This document shows positions 34,065-42,551 of a stretch of 64,000 nucleotides of DNA, piece after piece. The stretch is from NCBI RefSeq assembly GCF_018531465.1, contig NZ_JAHDTF010000020.1:62001-126000 (forward strand), written 5' to 3'. The notes beneath the pieces were generated by a model. The model made no database searches, was not told the DNA's origin, and saw only the letters and a program-made list of their open reading frames with translations. A program made the position numbers and the translations under genes. This stretch comes from Sphaerisporangium fuscum. GTDB taxonomy: Bacteria > Actinomycetota > Actinomycetes > Streptosporangiales > Streptosporangiaceae. Positions within the stretch are counted from its first letter, which is position 1, and each line of letters starts with the position of its first letter.

Positions 34065-35282
34065 GTGAGCACCGGACAGCCGCCGTACCCACGGGACGAG
34101 CCGGACAACAATCAATCTCCGCAATATGGGCAGCAGAACGCCGATCAGCCCGCCCCGGGCGGCGATCCGGAGATGACGGTCGTCCACCGACCCCAGCACA
34201 ACACATCAGAGCACGGATACCCGCAGCAGTACGGCCAGCAGCCGCAGTACGGGCAGCAGCAGGGCTACGGCCAGCAGGCGGGCGCGTACGGGCAGGGTTA
34301 CCCGCAGCAGGGCTACGGGCAGCAGCAGCCGCAGTACGGCCAGCAGCAGGCCGCGGGCCAGGGCTACGGGCAGGACAGCGGACAGCAGGGGTACGGCCAG
34401 CAGCCTTACGGGCAGCAGCAGGCGTACGGTCAGCAGGCCCCGCAGGGGCAGTACGGCCAGCAGCCGCAGTACGGGCAGCAGCAGGGCTACGGCCAGCAGG
34501 CCTCCCAGCCCGGCTACGGCCAGCAGCAGGCGTACGGTCAGCAGCAGCAGGCGTACGGTCAGCAGGCCCCGCAGGGGCAGTACGGTCAGCAGCAGCCCGG
34601 GTACGGCGACCAGGGGTACGGCCAGCAGCAGGGGTACGCCCAGCAGGGCTACGGCCAGCAGGGGTACGACCCGTCCGCGTACGGTCAGCAGCCGCAGTAC
34701 GGTCAGCAGCAGTACGGCCAGCAGGCCTACCAGCAGCCGTACGGCGCCACGGGCGTGCAGCCCCCGGGCGCGCCGGCGCCTCTGGCGGAGTGGTGGCAGC
34801 GCCTGGTGGCGCGTCTGATCGACCTCGTCATCCTCCTGATCCCCTCCTTCATCCTGAACCTCATCCTCATCGCCATCCTGGTCACGGCGCCGAGCATCGA
34901 TCTGCAGACCGGCTCGTACACCACGGGAAGCGGCACCTTCCTGGCCGGGCTGATCGGGGCGCTGATCATCGGCGCGATCTGGCTCGTGTACGAGTTCTTC
35001 ATGACCAAGCAGCGGGGCCAGACGGTCGGCAAGATCGTCATGGGCATCAAGATCGTCCCGGTCGGTGGCTCCCTCGCCCCGGGTGGCCTCACGACCGATG
35101 TGGCGATCAAGCGTGCCGGCGTCCTGTGGGGGCCGGCGAACCTGCTGCGCTGGATCCCGTTCATCGGCTGGATCGGCAGCGTCTTTTCCCTCGTGAACGT
35201 CCTGTGGCAGCTGTGGGACAAGCCGCTGCAGCAGTGTCTGCACGACAAGGTCGCGAAGACCGTCGTCGTCAAGATCAAGTAA
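34065..35282 (+). CDS. RDD family membrane protein with long Tyr/Gln/Gly low-complexity region
   Basis: 405 residues from GTG 34065. Residues about 45-230 are built from repeats of YGQQ, QYGQQQ and GYGQQ, almost free of charge: a prion-like, phase-separation-prone composition. Residues about 240-405 form an RDD domain with helices near 248-275, 290-318 and 365-385 and the Arg/Asp residues of WWQRLVARLIDL. RDD proteins are multipass membrane proteins, some proposed as ion exchangers; function here is unknown. The low-complexity part should be cytoplasmic if the domain has the usual topology. A perfect terminator follows. Confidence 0.88.
   Translation: MSTGQPPYPRDEPDNNQSPQYGQQNADQPAPGGDPEMTVVHRPQHNTSEHGYPQQYGQQPQYGQQQGYGQQAGAYGQGYPQQGYGQQQPQYGQQQAAGQGYGQDSGQQGYGQQPYGQQQAYGQQAPQGQYGQQPQYGQQQGYGQQASQPGYGQQQAYGQQQQAYGQQAPQGQYGQQQPGYGDQGYGQQQGYAQQGYGQQGYDPSAYGQQPQYGQQQYGQQAYQQPYGATGVQPPGAPAPLAEWWQRLVARLIDLVILLIPSFILNLILIAILVTAPSIDLQTGSYTTGSGTFLAGLIGALIIGAIWLVYEFFMTKQRGQTVGKIVMGIKIVPVGGSLAPGGLTTDVAIKRAGVLWGPANLLRWIPFIGWIGSVFSLVNVLWQLWDKPLQQCLHDKVAKTVVVKIK
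34200..34745 (+). repeat. Degenerate coding repeats (TAC GGC/GGT CAG CAG units)
   Basis: Short direct repeats built around TACGGCCAGCAG, 12-15 bases long with many variants, encode the YGQQ region of the RDD protein. Longer blocks are also duplicated (for example the stretch coding QAPQGQYGQQ appears twice), showing recent internal expansion. Confidence 0.85.
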
Positions 35283-35292
35283 GCGTCGCCCG

Positions 35293-35325
35293 AAGGGCCG
35301 GAGGAGTCACTCCTCCGGCCCTTTT
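35293..35325 (+). terminator. Intrinsic terminator after the first RDD gene
   Basis: AAGGGCCGGAGGAG and CTCCTCCGGCCCTT form a perfect 14-base stem with a 3-base loop, followed by TTTT, beginning 10 bases after the stop codon. Confidence 0.9.
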
Positions 35326-35326
35326 C

Positions 35327-35378
35327 GCTGTCCGGGTCCGGCCGGTGTATCCGTCGCGTGCTGTCCGGGTCCGGCCGG
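35327..35378 (+). repeat. 19-base direct repeat between the RDD genes
   Basis: GCTGTCCGGGTCCGGCCGG occurs at 35327-35345 and again at 35360-35378. The 332-base gap between the two RDD genes otherwise holds the terminator at its start and, near 35520-35600, the upstream region of the second gene; no extra gene is visible. Confidence 0.7.
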
Positions 35379-35614
35379 GCTTTTCTCTCATGCCTCCCGG
35401 GAATGCCGGGCATACAGGTATTCGAGAAGCTCCGTCGCTCCCTCCGTCCCTTCCCGCGAACAGCGGTCCCCGTCCCTGGGGTTCCGGGCATCCGTGACCC
35501 GGCTCCTTCAGAACTCTTCGGCAACAGTTGTGAACCGGTAACGGGCAAACCCCTACACGCGATAGGAGCTTGCAGTAATCTCAGCGTGCTTCGCTGATCG
35601 CGAAAGGTGATCAC

Positions 35615-36301
35615 ATGACGGCAGAACCACCCCCCGGTGGCCACCCCCACGAGCCTCCGCCGCCATCGCAGCCCTACGGCGCCCCCCAGGGGCAGACGCC
35701 CCAGGGCGGGGGCTACGGAGCCCCCCAGGGCTCCTACGGCGCGCCTTACGGCGCTCCCGGAGCCTACGGCGCACCGCAGGGGGCGCCGCTTCCTCCCGGG
35801 GTTCCCGCTCCGCTCGCCGAATGGTGGGAGCGGTGGGTCGCCCGGCTCATCGACGGCATCATCTTCTCGGTCGTCTACGGGATCCTCAGCAGCATCCTCT
35901 ATTCGATCTTCGCGCCGTCCCTGGCCGATATCCTCGCCAACCCGAGCCTGTCCACCGGTAGCGTCGTGCTGCCGGGCCTGTTGGCCGGCTTGATAGCGTT
36001 CGCCGCGTATGCGGCCTACGACTATGTGTTGCATTCCAAGGACGGCCAGACCCTCGGGAAGAAGGTCATGAAGATCCGTCTTGCCGCGCTTGGCGGCGGT
36101 CCCCTGGATTCGTCGGACTTGCTGAAGCGGTCGGCTATCTACCCGGGCGTCATGGTGCTCTACGGGATTCCCGTACTGGGCAGCTGGGTCGTGCCCATCT
36201 TCATCCTCGTGCTCGCCGTGCTAATCCTCACCGACAAGCCACTGGGACAGGGCCTGCACGACAAGCTCGCCCGCACGGTTGTCGTCAAGGCGCCGCGCTA
36301 G
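35615..36301 (+). CDS. RDD family membrane protein with Pro/Gly/Tyr-rich N-terminus
   Basis: 228 residues. About 60 N-terminal residues repeat YGAPQG/GAPYGAP, then an RDD domain (EWWERWVARLIDGIIF) with three or four hydrophobic helices, ending LTDKPLGQGLHDKLARTVVVK, very like the preceding protein's DKPLQQCLHDKVAKTVVVK. The two are tandem paralogues, each with its own terminator. Function unknown. Confidence 0.87.
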   Translation: MTAEPPPGGHPHEPPPPSQPYGAPQGQTPQGGGYGAPQGSYGAPYGAPGAYGAPQGAPLPPGVPAPLAEWWERWVARLIDGIIFSVVYGILSSILYSIFAPSLADILANPSLSTGSVVLPGLLAGLIAFAAYAAYDYVLHSKDGQTLGKKVMKIRLAALGGGPLDSSDLLKRSAIYPGVMVLYGIPVLGSWVVPIFILVLAVLILTDKPLGQGLHDKLARTVVVKAPR

Positions 36302-36313
36302 ATCAGCTTTATC

Positions 36314-36344
36314 GACGGGACGGCCGCGCTGCGGCCGTCCCGTC
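36314..36344 (+). terminator. Intrinsic terminator after the second RDD gene
   Basis: GACGGGACGGCCGC and GCGGCCGTCCCGTC pair perfectly over 14 bases around GCT, followed by GCTGTTTTC, 12 bases after the stop codon. Confidence 0.85.
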
Positions 36345-36590
36345 GCTGTTTTCGCACAGATCACGTTTCCCGGGCCATCCGGTAAGACGTCTGGAGAGAC
36401 GGAGAATGGCCTGGAACGGTCCTTCGGCGGGTTAGGCGCCCACCCCCGCAACCCGTCCTGACCTCCTGTGGGGATAGAGTCGGATCCTGACTCCCCGATC
36501 AGGCAACCGTGGTACAGACTCAGGCCGTCTCGTGTGACAATTAACGTGAGGGGCACGGTGGAATGCCACCCCCGCGTGGAGCGAGGATCA

Positions 36591-36740
36591 ATGAACGATG
36601 TATTGTCCGCCTTGATACCACCGGGCGTTGTGGCCGTGGTGGTCATCGTCGCGGTCGTCAAGCTCTTCCGTTCCGAAGCGGCGGGCCGGCGTCGGACGGC
36701 GGAACCCTCGGAGAAGTCACGAGAGGCTTCTTCCGACTGA
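36591..36740 (+). CDS. Mini membrane protein (49 aa)
   Basis: A short frame from ATG 36591, six bases after GAGGATC. It has one hydrophobic helix (about residues 4-26, LSALIPPGVVAVVVIVAVVK) and a basic then acidic cytoplasmic tail rich in Arg, Ser and Glu. No family recognised. The composition, start context and position in a gap before lsr2 make it a plausible gene, not a certain one. Confidence 0.5.
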   Translation: MNDVLSALIPPGVVAVVVIVAVVKLFRSEAAGRRRTAEPSEKSREASSD

Positions 36741-36855
36741 GCCCGGCGGGCAGGGCGCCGTTCCTCTTCACTCAGGTTCCGTGAATTGTCAGCCAGGAGC
36801 ACCGGGTATATGTTTGGCTGGCGAATCGAACAATGCTCTGCGAAAGGATTGCCAG

Positions 36856-37188
36856 ATGGCCACGCAGATCCAGAAGATACTCATCGACGACCTCGATGGC
36901 GGCGAGGCCAATCAGACTGTCTCCTTCGCGATTGATGGCTCCGCTTACGAGATTGACCTCAGCGACGAAAACGCCAAGAAGCTGCGCGAGGCGCTGTCGG
37001 CTTTCGTCTCCAGTGCCCGCAGGGCGGAGGGCGCGCCGAGCCGGGGCCGTAAGCGCGGCGGCGGCCAGCGGCCGTCCCGGGAAAAGAGCTCGGAGATCCG
37101 CGCGTGGGCGAAGGCGCACGGGATCTCGGTGAGTGAGCGCGGACGTATTGCCTCCTCCGTGGTCGAGCAGTACGAAGCGGCACACTGA
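36856..37188 (+). CDS. lsr2: Nucleoid-associated xenogeneic silencer Lsr2
   Basis: 110 residues. The N-terminal dimerisation part (QKILIDDLDGGEANQTVSFAIDG) and the C-terminal DNA-binding part with the AT-minor-groove motif RGR (SERGRI) are both intact. Lsr2 bridges and silences AT-rich DNA in Actinobacteria. GAAAGG precedes the ATG. lsr2 next to clpC is conserved in many actinomycetes. A 12-base-stem hairpin follows. Confidence 0.96.
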   Translation: MATQIQKILIDDLDGGEANQTVSFAIDGSAYEIDLSDENAKKLREALSAFVSSARRAEGAPSRGRKRGGGQRPSREKSSEIRAWAKAHGISVSERGRIASSVVEQYEAAH

Positions 37189-37207
37189 CGAGCTCTTTGT
37201 GATCACC

Positions 37208-37250
37208 CGGCTATGGCGGTGACGGGCACCAATCATCGCCGCCATAGCCG
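37208..37250 (+). terminator. Hairpin after lsr2, possible terminator
   Basis: CGGCTATGGCGG (37208-37219) and CCGCCATAGCCG (37239-37250) form a perfect 12-base stem with a 19-base loop. There is no T-run, so termination would be of the T-less actinobacterial type or the stem may stabilise the 3' end. The rest of the 312-base gap to clpC holds the clpC promoter region. Confidence 0.6.
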
Positions 37251-37324
37251 CATGATCGTGTTATGACGCGTGATCGTCCCGGGGGCCGCGGGGGGCTTCA
37301 CGTAAATCTTTGAGGTTAAACGTC

Positions 37325-37338
37325 GTTCGCTTGCGGCG
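37325..37338 (+). promoter_or_regulatory. ClgR-type box upstream of clpC
   Basis: GTTCGC-TTGCG-GCG matches the GTTCGC-N5-GCG box bound by the activator ClgR in Streptomyces and closely fits the corynebacterial form. clpC is a known ClgR target in Actinobacteria. It lies 163 bases before the clpC start. Confidence 0.7.
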
Positions 37339-37500
37339 TAGTGGGAACACGGACCCCCCCAACAGTAGTTGGATGGAGCGTGAACGCCCTGCTCCCGGGG
37401 AACGTCTCCCGTATAGAGCGGTCGCCGGTCGGGGCTAGCATGCGGATGCGGCGGGCCCGGATATCCCGAGCTGCCTGACCGCTCTGTGAGGAGCGACGAG

Positions 37501-40050
37501 ATGTTCGAAAGGTTCACTGACCGCGCACGGCGGGTTGTCGTCCTGGCCCAAGAAGAGGCCCGGATGCTCAACCACAACTACATCGGCACTGAGCACATTC
37601 TTCTTGGCTTGATCCATGAGGGTGAAGGCGTTGCCGCCAAGGCTCTTGAGAGCCTCGGCATCAGTCTTGAGGGTGTGCGCCAGCAGGTCGAGGAGATCAT
37701 CGGCCAGGGCCAGTCGGCGCCGTCGGGGCACATTCCCTTCACCCCGCGCGCCAAGAAGGTCCTTGAGCTGTCGCTCCGCGAAGCCTTGCAGCTGGGTCAC
37801 AACTACATCGGCACCGAGCACATCCTGCTCGGCCTCATCCGTGAGGGCGAGGGCGTGGCCGCCCAGGTGCTGGTGAAGCTTGGCGCCGATCTCAACAGAG
37901 TGCGCCAGCAGGTCATCCAGTTGCTCCACGGCTACCAGGGCAAGGAGCCGGCGGCGGCTGGAGGCCCGCAGGAGTCCGCGCCGTCCACCTCTCTTGTGCT
38001 CGACCAGTTCGGCCGCAATCTGACCCAGGCCGCGCGTGAGGGCAAGCTCGACCCGGTGATCGGGCGCGACAAGGAGATCGAGCGGGTCATGCAGGTCCTG
38101 TCCCGCAGGACCAAGAACAACCCCGTTCTGGTCGGCGAGCCCGGCGTGGGCAAGACGGCCGTGGTGGAGGGCCTGTCCCAGAAGATCGTCAAGGGCGAGG
38201 TGCCCGAGACGCTCAAGGACAAGCAGCTCTACACCCTCGACCTCGGCGCGCTGGTCGCCGGCTCCCGCTACCGCGGCGACTTCGAGGAGCGCCTGAAGAA
38301 GGTCCTCAAGGAGATCCGCACGCGCGGCGACATCATCCTGTTCATCGACGAGCTTCACACGCTGGTCGGTGCGGGTGCCGCCGAGGGCGCGATCGACGCC
38401 GCCAGCATCCTCAAGCCGATGCTGGCCCGGGGCGAGCTGCAGACCATCGGCGCGACCACGCTCGACGAGTACCGCAAGCACCTGGAGAAGGACGCCGCGC
38501 TCGAGCGCCGGTTCCAGCCCATCCAGGTCGCCGAGCCGTCCCTCAGCCACACGATCGAGATCCTCAAGGGCCTGCGTGACCGCTACGAGGCCCACCACCG
38601 GGTGACGATCACCGACGCCGCCCTCGTGGCCGCCGCGCAGCTGGCCGACCGCTACATCAGCGACCGGTTCCTGCCCGACAAGGCGATCGACCTCATCGAC
38701 GAGGCCGGCTCGCGCATGCGTATCCGCCGCATGACCGCGCCGCCGGATCTCCGCGAGTTCGACGAGAAGATCGCCCAGGTCCGCCGCGACAAGGAGTCCG
38801 CGATCGACGCGCAGGACTTCGAGAAGGCCGCGGCGCTGCGCGACCAGGAGAAGCAGCTCCAGCTCAAGCGCGACCGGCGCGAGAAGGAGTGGAAGGCCGG
38901 CGACATGGACGTCGTGGCCGAGGTCACCGAGGAGCTCATCGCCGAGGTCCTCGCGACGGCCACCGGCATCCCGGTCTTCAAGCTCACCGAGGAGGAGTCC
39001 CAGCGGCTGCTCCGCATGGAGGACGAGCTCCACAAGCGCATCATCGGCCAGGACGACGCCATCAAGGGCCTGTCCCGGGCGATCCGCCGCACGCGTGCGG
39101 GCCTGAAGGACCCGCGCCGTCCGGGTGGTTCGTTCATCTTCGCCGGCCCGTCCGGTGTCGGTAAGACCGAGCTGTCCAAGGCGCTGGCCGAGTTCCTGTT
39201 CGGGGACGAGGACGCGCTGATCATGCTCGACATGTCCGAGTTCATGGAGAAGCACACCGTCTCGCGGCTGTTCGGCTCCCCGCCCGGCTACGTCGGGTAC
39301 GAAGAGGGCGGCCAGCTGACCGAGAAGGTGCGGCGCAAGCCGTTCTCCGTGGTCCTGTTCGACGAGATCGAGAAGGCCCACCCCGACATCTTCAACTCGC
39401 TGCTGCAGATCCTGGAGGACGGTCGCCTGACCGACGCCCAGGGTCGGGTGGTCGACTTCAAGAACACCGTCATCATCATGACGACCAACCTCGGCACCCG
39501 CGACATCTCCAAGGGCATCGGGGTCGGGTTCGCCAAGAACAACGACGTCGAGGGCAACTACGACCGCATGAAGGCGAAGGTCCAGGAGGAGCTCAAGCAG
39601 CACTTCCGGCCCGAGTTCCTCAACCGTGTCGACGACATCGTGGTCTTCCACCAGCTGACCCCGGTCGAGATCATCCAGATCGTCGACCTGATGCTCAGCC
39701 AGGTGGACGCCCGCCTGAAGGACCGCGACATGGGCCTGGAGCTGACGCAGGAGGCCAAGCAGCTGCTGGCCGACCGCGGCTACGACCCGGTGCTCGGCGC
39801 GCGTCCGCTGCGTCGCACGATCCAGCGTGAGCTGGAGGACACCCTGTCCGAGAAGATCCTGTACGGAGACCTCCGTCCGGGTCAGGTCGTCAAGGTGAGC
39901 ACCGAGGGCGAGGGCGAGAACGCCAAGTTCGTCTTCAACGGCGAGCAGAGGTCGCAGTCCGACATCCCGGACTCCGCGGCGGCCATCGCCGAGCCGGCGA
40001 GCAGCCGCGCCGGCGCCTCCGCCGGCCCGGCGGACCACGGCCACGCGTAG
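37501..40050 (+). CDS. clpC: ATP-dependent Clp protease ATP-binding subunit ClpC
   Basis: 849 residues. Two N-terminal Clp repeats (MFERFTDRARRVVVLAQEEA and a second NYIGTEHILLGL) lead to AAA+ module 1 (Walker A GEPGVGKT at 212-219), a UVR/middle coiled coil (about 418-460) and module 2 (GPSGVGKT at 549-556). It unfolds proteins for the ClpP1P2 protease and is essential in mycobacteria. The tail is Ala/Ser-rich and ends DHGHA. A ClgR-type box lies upstream and a perfect terminator follows. Confidence 0.97.
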   Translation: MFERFTDRARRVVVLAQEEARMLNHNYIGTEHILLGLIHEGEGVAAKALESLGISLEGVRQQVEEIIGQGQSAPSGHIPFTPRAKKVLELSLREALQLGHNYIGTEHILLGLIREGEGVAAQVLVKLGADLNRVRQQVIQLLHGYQGKEPAAAGGPQESAPSTSLVLDQFGRNLTQAAREGKLDPVIGRDKEIERVMQVLSRRTKNNPVLVGEPGVGKTAVVEGLSQKIVKGEVPETLKDKQLYTLDLGALVAGSRYRGDFEERLKKVLKEIRTRGDIILFIDELHTLVGAGAAEGAIDAASILKPMLARGELQTIGATTLDEYRKHLEKDAALERRFQPIQVAEPSLSHTIEILKGLRDRYEAHHRVTITDAALVAAAQLADRYISDRFLPDKAIDLIDEAGSRMRIRRMTAPPDLREFDEKIAQVRRDKESAIDAQDFEKAAALRDQEKQLQLKRDRREKEWKAGDMDVVAEVTEELIAEVLATATGIPVFKLTEEESQRLLRMEDELHKRIIGQDDAIKGLSRAIRRTRAGLKDPRRPGGSFIFAGPSGVGKTELSKALAEFLFGDEDALIMLDMSEFMEKHTVSRLFGSPPGYVGYEEGGQLTEKVRRKPFSVVLFDEIEKAHPDIFNSLLQILEDGRLTDAQGRVVDFKNTVIIMTTNLGTRDISKGIGVGFAKNNDVEGNYDRMKAKVQEELKQHFRPEFLNRVDDIVVFHQLTPVEIIQIVDLMLSQVDARLKDRDMGLELTQEAKQLLADRGYDPVLGARPLRRTIQRELEDTLSEKILYGDLRPGQVVKVSTEGEGENAKFVFNGEQRSQSDIPDSAAAIAEPASSRAGASAGPADHGHA

Positions 40051-40075
40051 GTCCGATCGCCAGGCACAGTTCGAA

Positions 40076-40111
40076 AAAGCCCCCCGTGAGACACATCTCA
40101 CGGGGGGCTTT
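40076..40111 (+). terminator. Intrinsic terminator after clpC
   Basis: AAAGCCCCCCGTGAGA and TCTCACGGGGGGCTTT pair over 16 bases with a CACA loop. The A-rich and T-rich ends allow use in either direction. Confidence 0.92.
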
Positions 40112-40130
40112 CGTATTTCGTGAGATCGCT

Positions 40131-40194
40131 TTGGCCCGATTCGCTATGACACCACCGAAGGTAGTACTACACTCCGTAGAGCGAATCGGGCCAA
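40131..40194. repeat. 15-base perfect inverted repeat enclosing a 10-base palindrome
   Basis: TTGGCCCGATTCGCT (40131-40145) is the exact complement of AGCGAATCGGGCCAA (40180-40194). Near the middle of the 34-base interval is GTAGTACTAC (40161-40170), itself a perfect palindrome, next to a TACACT that could be a -10 element. It lies in the 367-base clpC-EboE gap, which otherwise holds the clpC terminator and no gene. Confidence 0.75.
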
Positions 40195-40417
40195 GCATCG
40201 CCCGCCAGGCTTACAAGATCCGCCGAGTGCGGTGAGCGTCCCGAGATCCCCCGGCTGGAGTAGTGGAGGATCAACTGCCGGGGTGACGCGTGAGCCGGGC
40301 ACCACGGGCAGACTCGGGCGGGCCAGGCCGGATTCCCGGCAGAGACGGCATCCGCACCCCGCGCGGCAGGCCGGCGGCGACGAGGTCTGAAAACGCGATC
40401 AAGCTGGGAGGCACCCA

Positions 40418-41362
40418 ATGCGCCTGTGTCACGAGGACGGCACGCTCGTTCACCTGTCCTACAACGCGGGCGTGCATCCCGCGGAGGATCTCGAGAACCT
40501 CATCGCGCACCTGACCCGTTACGCCGTGCCCGTTCGCAAGAGGCTCGGCGTCGACCGGCTCGGCATCGGCCTGTATCTTGCTCCGTCGGTCGCCGACCAC
40601 CTCATGGCCGACCGCATCGAGCTGGTACGGCTGCGCCGCTCGCTGGAGGAGCGCGGCCTGGAGGTCGTCAGCCTGAACGGCGCGGGCGGCCGGGGCGTGG
40701 CGCAGGACACCCCCGGGCCCGACTGGGCCAAGCCCGAGCGCTACCGCTACACCATGGCCCTGGCGAAGATCCTCGCCTTCCTGCTGCCGGAGGACGTCCG
40801 GTTCGGCAGCATCTCCACCATCCCCATCGGCTGGCGGCGCGACTGGCCCGCCGACCTGCACACCATCGCGTCCCGGCGGCTCGACCGGCTCTCGCGCGAG
40901 CTGCGCGGCCTGCACAGCGTCACCGGCAAGACCATCAGGGTCGGGTTCCAGCCCTGGCCGGGCTGCGTGCTGGAGACCACCGAGCAGGCGGTGGAGCGCG
41001 TGTGCGGCATCGACTCGGAGTACCTCGGGGTCTGCCTCGACGCCTGCCACCTGACCTGCGGCGTCGAGGAGCCCGGTGCCGCGCTGCGCGACGTGGCGGC
41101 GGCCGGTGCCTCGGTGGTCAAGCTCGGTCACGTGCACAACCACACCGGCGAGGCCCCGGCCACCGAGTCCATCCTGGAGAACACCCTGGCCGCCATCCTG
41201 GCGGGGCCGGAGAACGGCGGCGCCCACATCGAGGTCGAGACCCATGGCCTCGCCACTCCGGCGAAGGGCAAGGGCCCGGCGGCGCTCGTGGCCGCGCTCG
41301 CCGAACAGCTCGACTGGACCCGCCGGAACCTCACCGCCATGGGCCTGAAGCTCGCCGCCTGA
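40418..41362 (+). CDS. EboE-like TIM-barrel protein (xylose isomerase-like)
   Basis: 314 residues; GGGAGG lies before the ATG. The opening LSYNAGVHPAEDLENLIAHL, then LGVDRLGIGLYL, GSISTIPIGWR and CLDACHLTCGVEEP follow the EboE family (metabolite traffic protein of the ebo/EDB cluster), a sugar isomerase/endonuclease IV-like barrel with His/Asp/Glu metal ligands. No other ebo genes are in the window, so this is a stand-alone copy; its reaction is unknown. It is convergent with mutY. Confidence 0.7.
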   Translation: MRLCHEDGTLVHLSYNAGVHPAEDLENLIAHLTRYAVPVRKRLGVDRLGIGLYLAPSVADHLMADRIELVRLRRSLEERGLEVVSLNGAGGRGVAQDTPGPDWAKPERYRYTMALAKILAFLLPEDVRFGSISTIPIGWRRDWPADLHTIASRRLDRLSRELRGLHSVTGKTIRVGFQPWPGCVLETTEQAVERVCGIDSEYLGVCLDACHLTCGVEEPGAALRDVAAAGASVVKLGHVHNHTGEAPATESILENTLAAILAGPENGGAHIEVETHGLATPAKGKGPAALVAALAEQLDWTRRNLTAMGLKLAA

Positions 41363-41426
41363 CGCCCGCCGCCCCTGCCCCGGCAGGGGTCATAGGGGCT
41401 CCAGCGGGCGTGATAGCAGTAATAGC

Positions 41427-42293
41427 TCAGCCCGGCAGACTGTAGGCGCCTTCGCCGACGACCTCAGCGAGGCCGTCGGCGACGAGGCCGTCGAGGGCGC
41501 GCTCCCGTTGCACCGGATCGGCCCAGACCGCGTCGAGCGCGGCCTTGGGCACCGGGCCGTGGGCGTCCCTGAGGACCGCGAGGAGCCGCCCCCGGCACTG
41601 CCGGTCGGTGCCGTCGTAGCTCTGCCCCCGCCGCTGTGGCCCTTCGTAGGCGGGACGGCCCGCCAGGCGCCAGGCGCAGAGGTCGGCCACGGGGCAGTCG
41701 GCGCAGCGGGGAGCCCTGGCCGTGCAGACCAGCGCCCCGAGCTCCATGACGGCGACCGCCCACAGCGGGGCGGACAGGGTGGGGAGCAGCGACTCGGCGA
41801 GCTTCCGCTCGGCCGCCGTGGTGGCCTTGGGCGGGTACTGCTCTCCGCGCACCGTCCGCGCGAGGACGCGCCGTACGTTCGTGTCGAGCACGGCGTGGCT
41901 GCGCCCGAAGGCGAAGCTGGCCACGGCCGCCGCGGTGTAGTCGCCGATGCCGGGGAGCTCGCGCAGCCGGTCGTAGGAGTCGGGAACCTCCCCGCCGTGG
42001 CCGGAGACGATCGCCCGGGCGCACGCGTGCAGGTTGAGGGCCCGTCGTGGATAGCCGAGGCGGCCCCAGTGGCGTACGGCCTCGCCGGGAGGCTCGGCGG
42101 CCAGGGACGCGGGCGTCGACCAGCGTTCCATCCATTCGGTCCAGACCGGGAGGACGCGGGCCACGGGGGTCTGCTGGAGCATGATCTCGCTGACCAGGAT
42201 CGCCCAGGGGCTCGCGCCGGGACGCCGCCAGGGCAGGTCTCTGGCGTTGACGGCGTACCAGTCGAGGATGGGGGCGTGTAGTCCGGTTCCCAC
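41427..42293 (-). CDS. mutY: A/G-specific adenine glycosylase
   Basis: 288 residues from GTG 42293. DLPWRR, LVSEIMLQQTPV, the helix-hairpin-helix LPGIGDYTAAAVASFA, catalytic Asp in LDTNVRR, and a [4Fe-4S] loop C-x6-C-x2-C-x5-C (CTARAPRCADCPVADLC) are all present. It removes adenine opposite 8-oxoguanine. The C-terminal NUDIX-like 8-oxoG-recognition domain is missing, as in many short actinobacterial MutY proteins. Confidence 0.93.
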   Translation of the reverse strand: MGTGLHAPILDWYAVNARDLPWRRPGASPWAILVSEIMLQQTPVARVLPVWTEWMERWSTPASLAAEPPGEAVRHWGRLGYPRRALNLHACARAIVSGHGGEVPDSYDRLRELPGIGDYTAAAVASFAFGRSHAVLDTNVRRVLARTVRGEQYPPKATTAAERKLAESLLPTLSAPLWAVAVMELGALVCTARAPRCADCPVADLCAWRLAGRPAYEGPQRRGQSYDGTDRQCRGRLLAVLRDAHGPVPKAALDAVWADPVQRERALDGLVADGLAEVVGEGAYSLPG

Positions 42294-42551
42294 GACGTCG
42301 AGCCTAGATGCCGCTCCCGACGCTCGGCGCCCATCGATACCGGCATGCTCATAGGTCCCGTAGGCCGCGGAACGAGCTCCGCGCCTGGCAGGGCCGGCGC
42401 CGTACCGTGAAGGCCTTCGGATACGTAGTCTGTGGTGTCGCGATTGCCGTCATGCTGGGCACGCTAGACCGGGGCCCGTGAGCAGGCCGTCAACCCTTGG
42501 TTATCGCGACTCTTACCTTGCTCATGATCTTCGCGTTCGGGGGGTGGGCCG

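Noticed and set aside
34200..34745. Regularly spaced repeats, possible CRISPR array
   Set aside because: Units are 12-15 bases, vary in length, keep the reading frame and code for YGQQ; there are no distinct spacers.
37435..40101. An 888-residue open frame on the minus strand
   Set aside because: It lies wholly opposite clpC, whose motifs and third-position GC pattern show the coding strand clearly.
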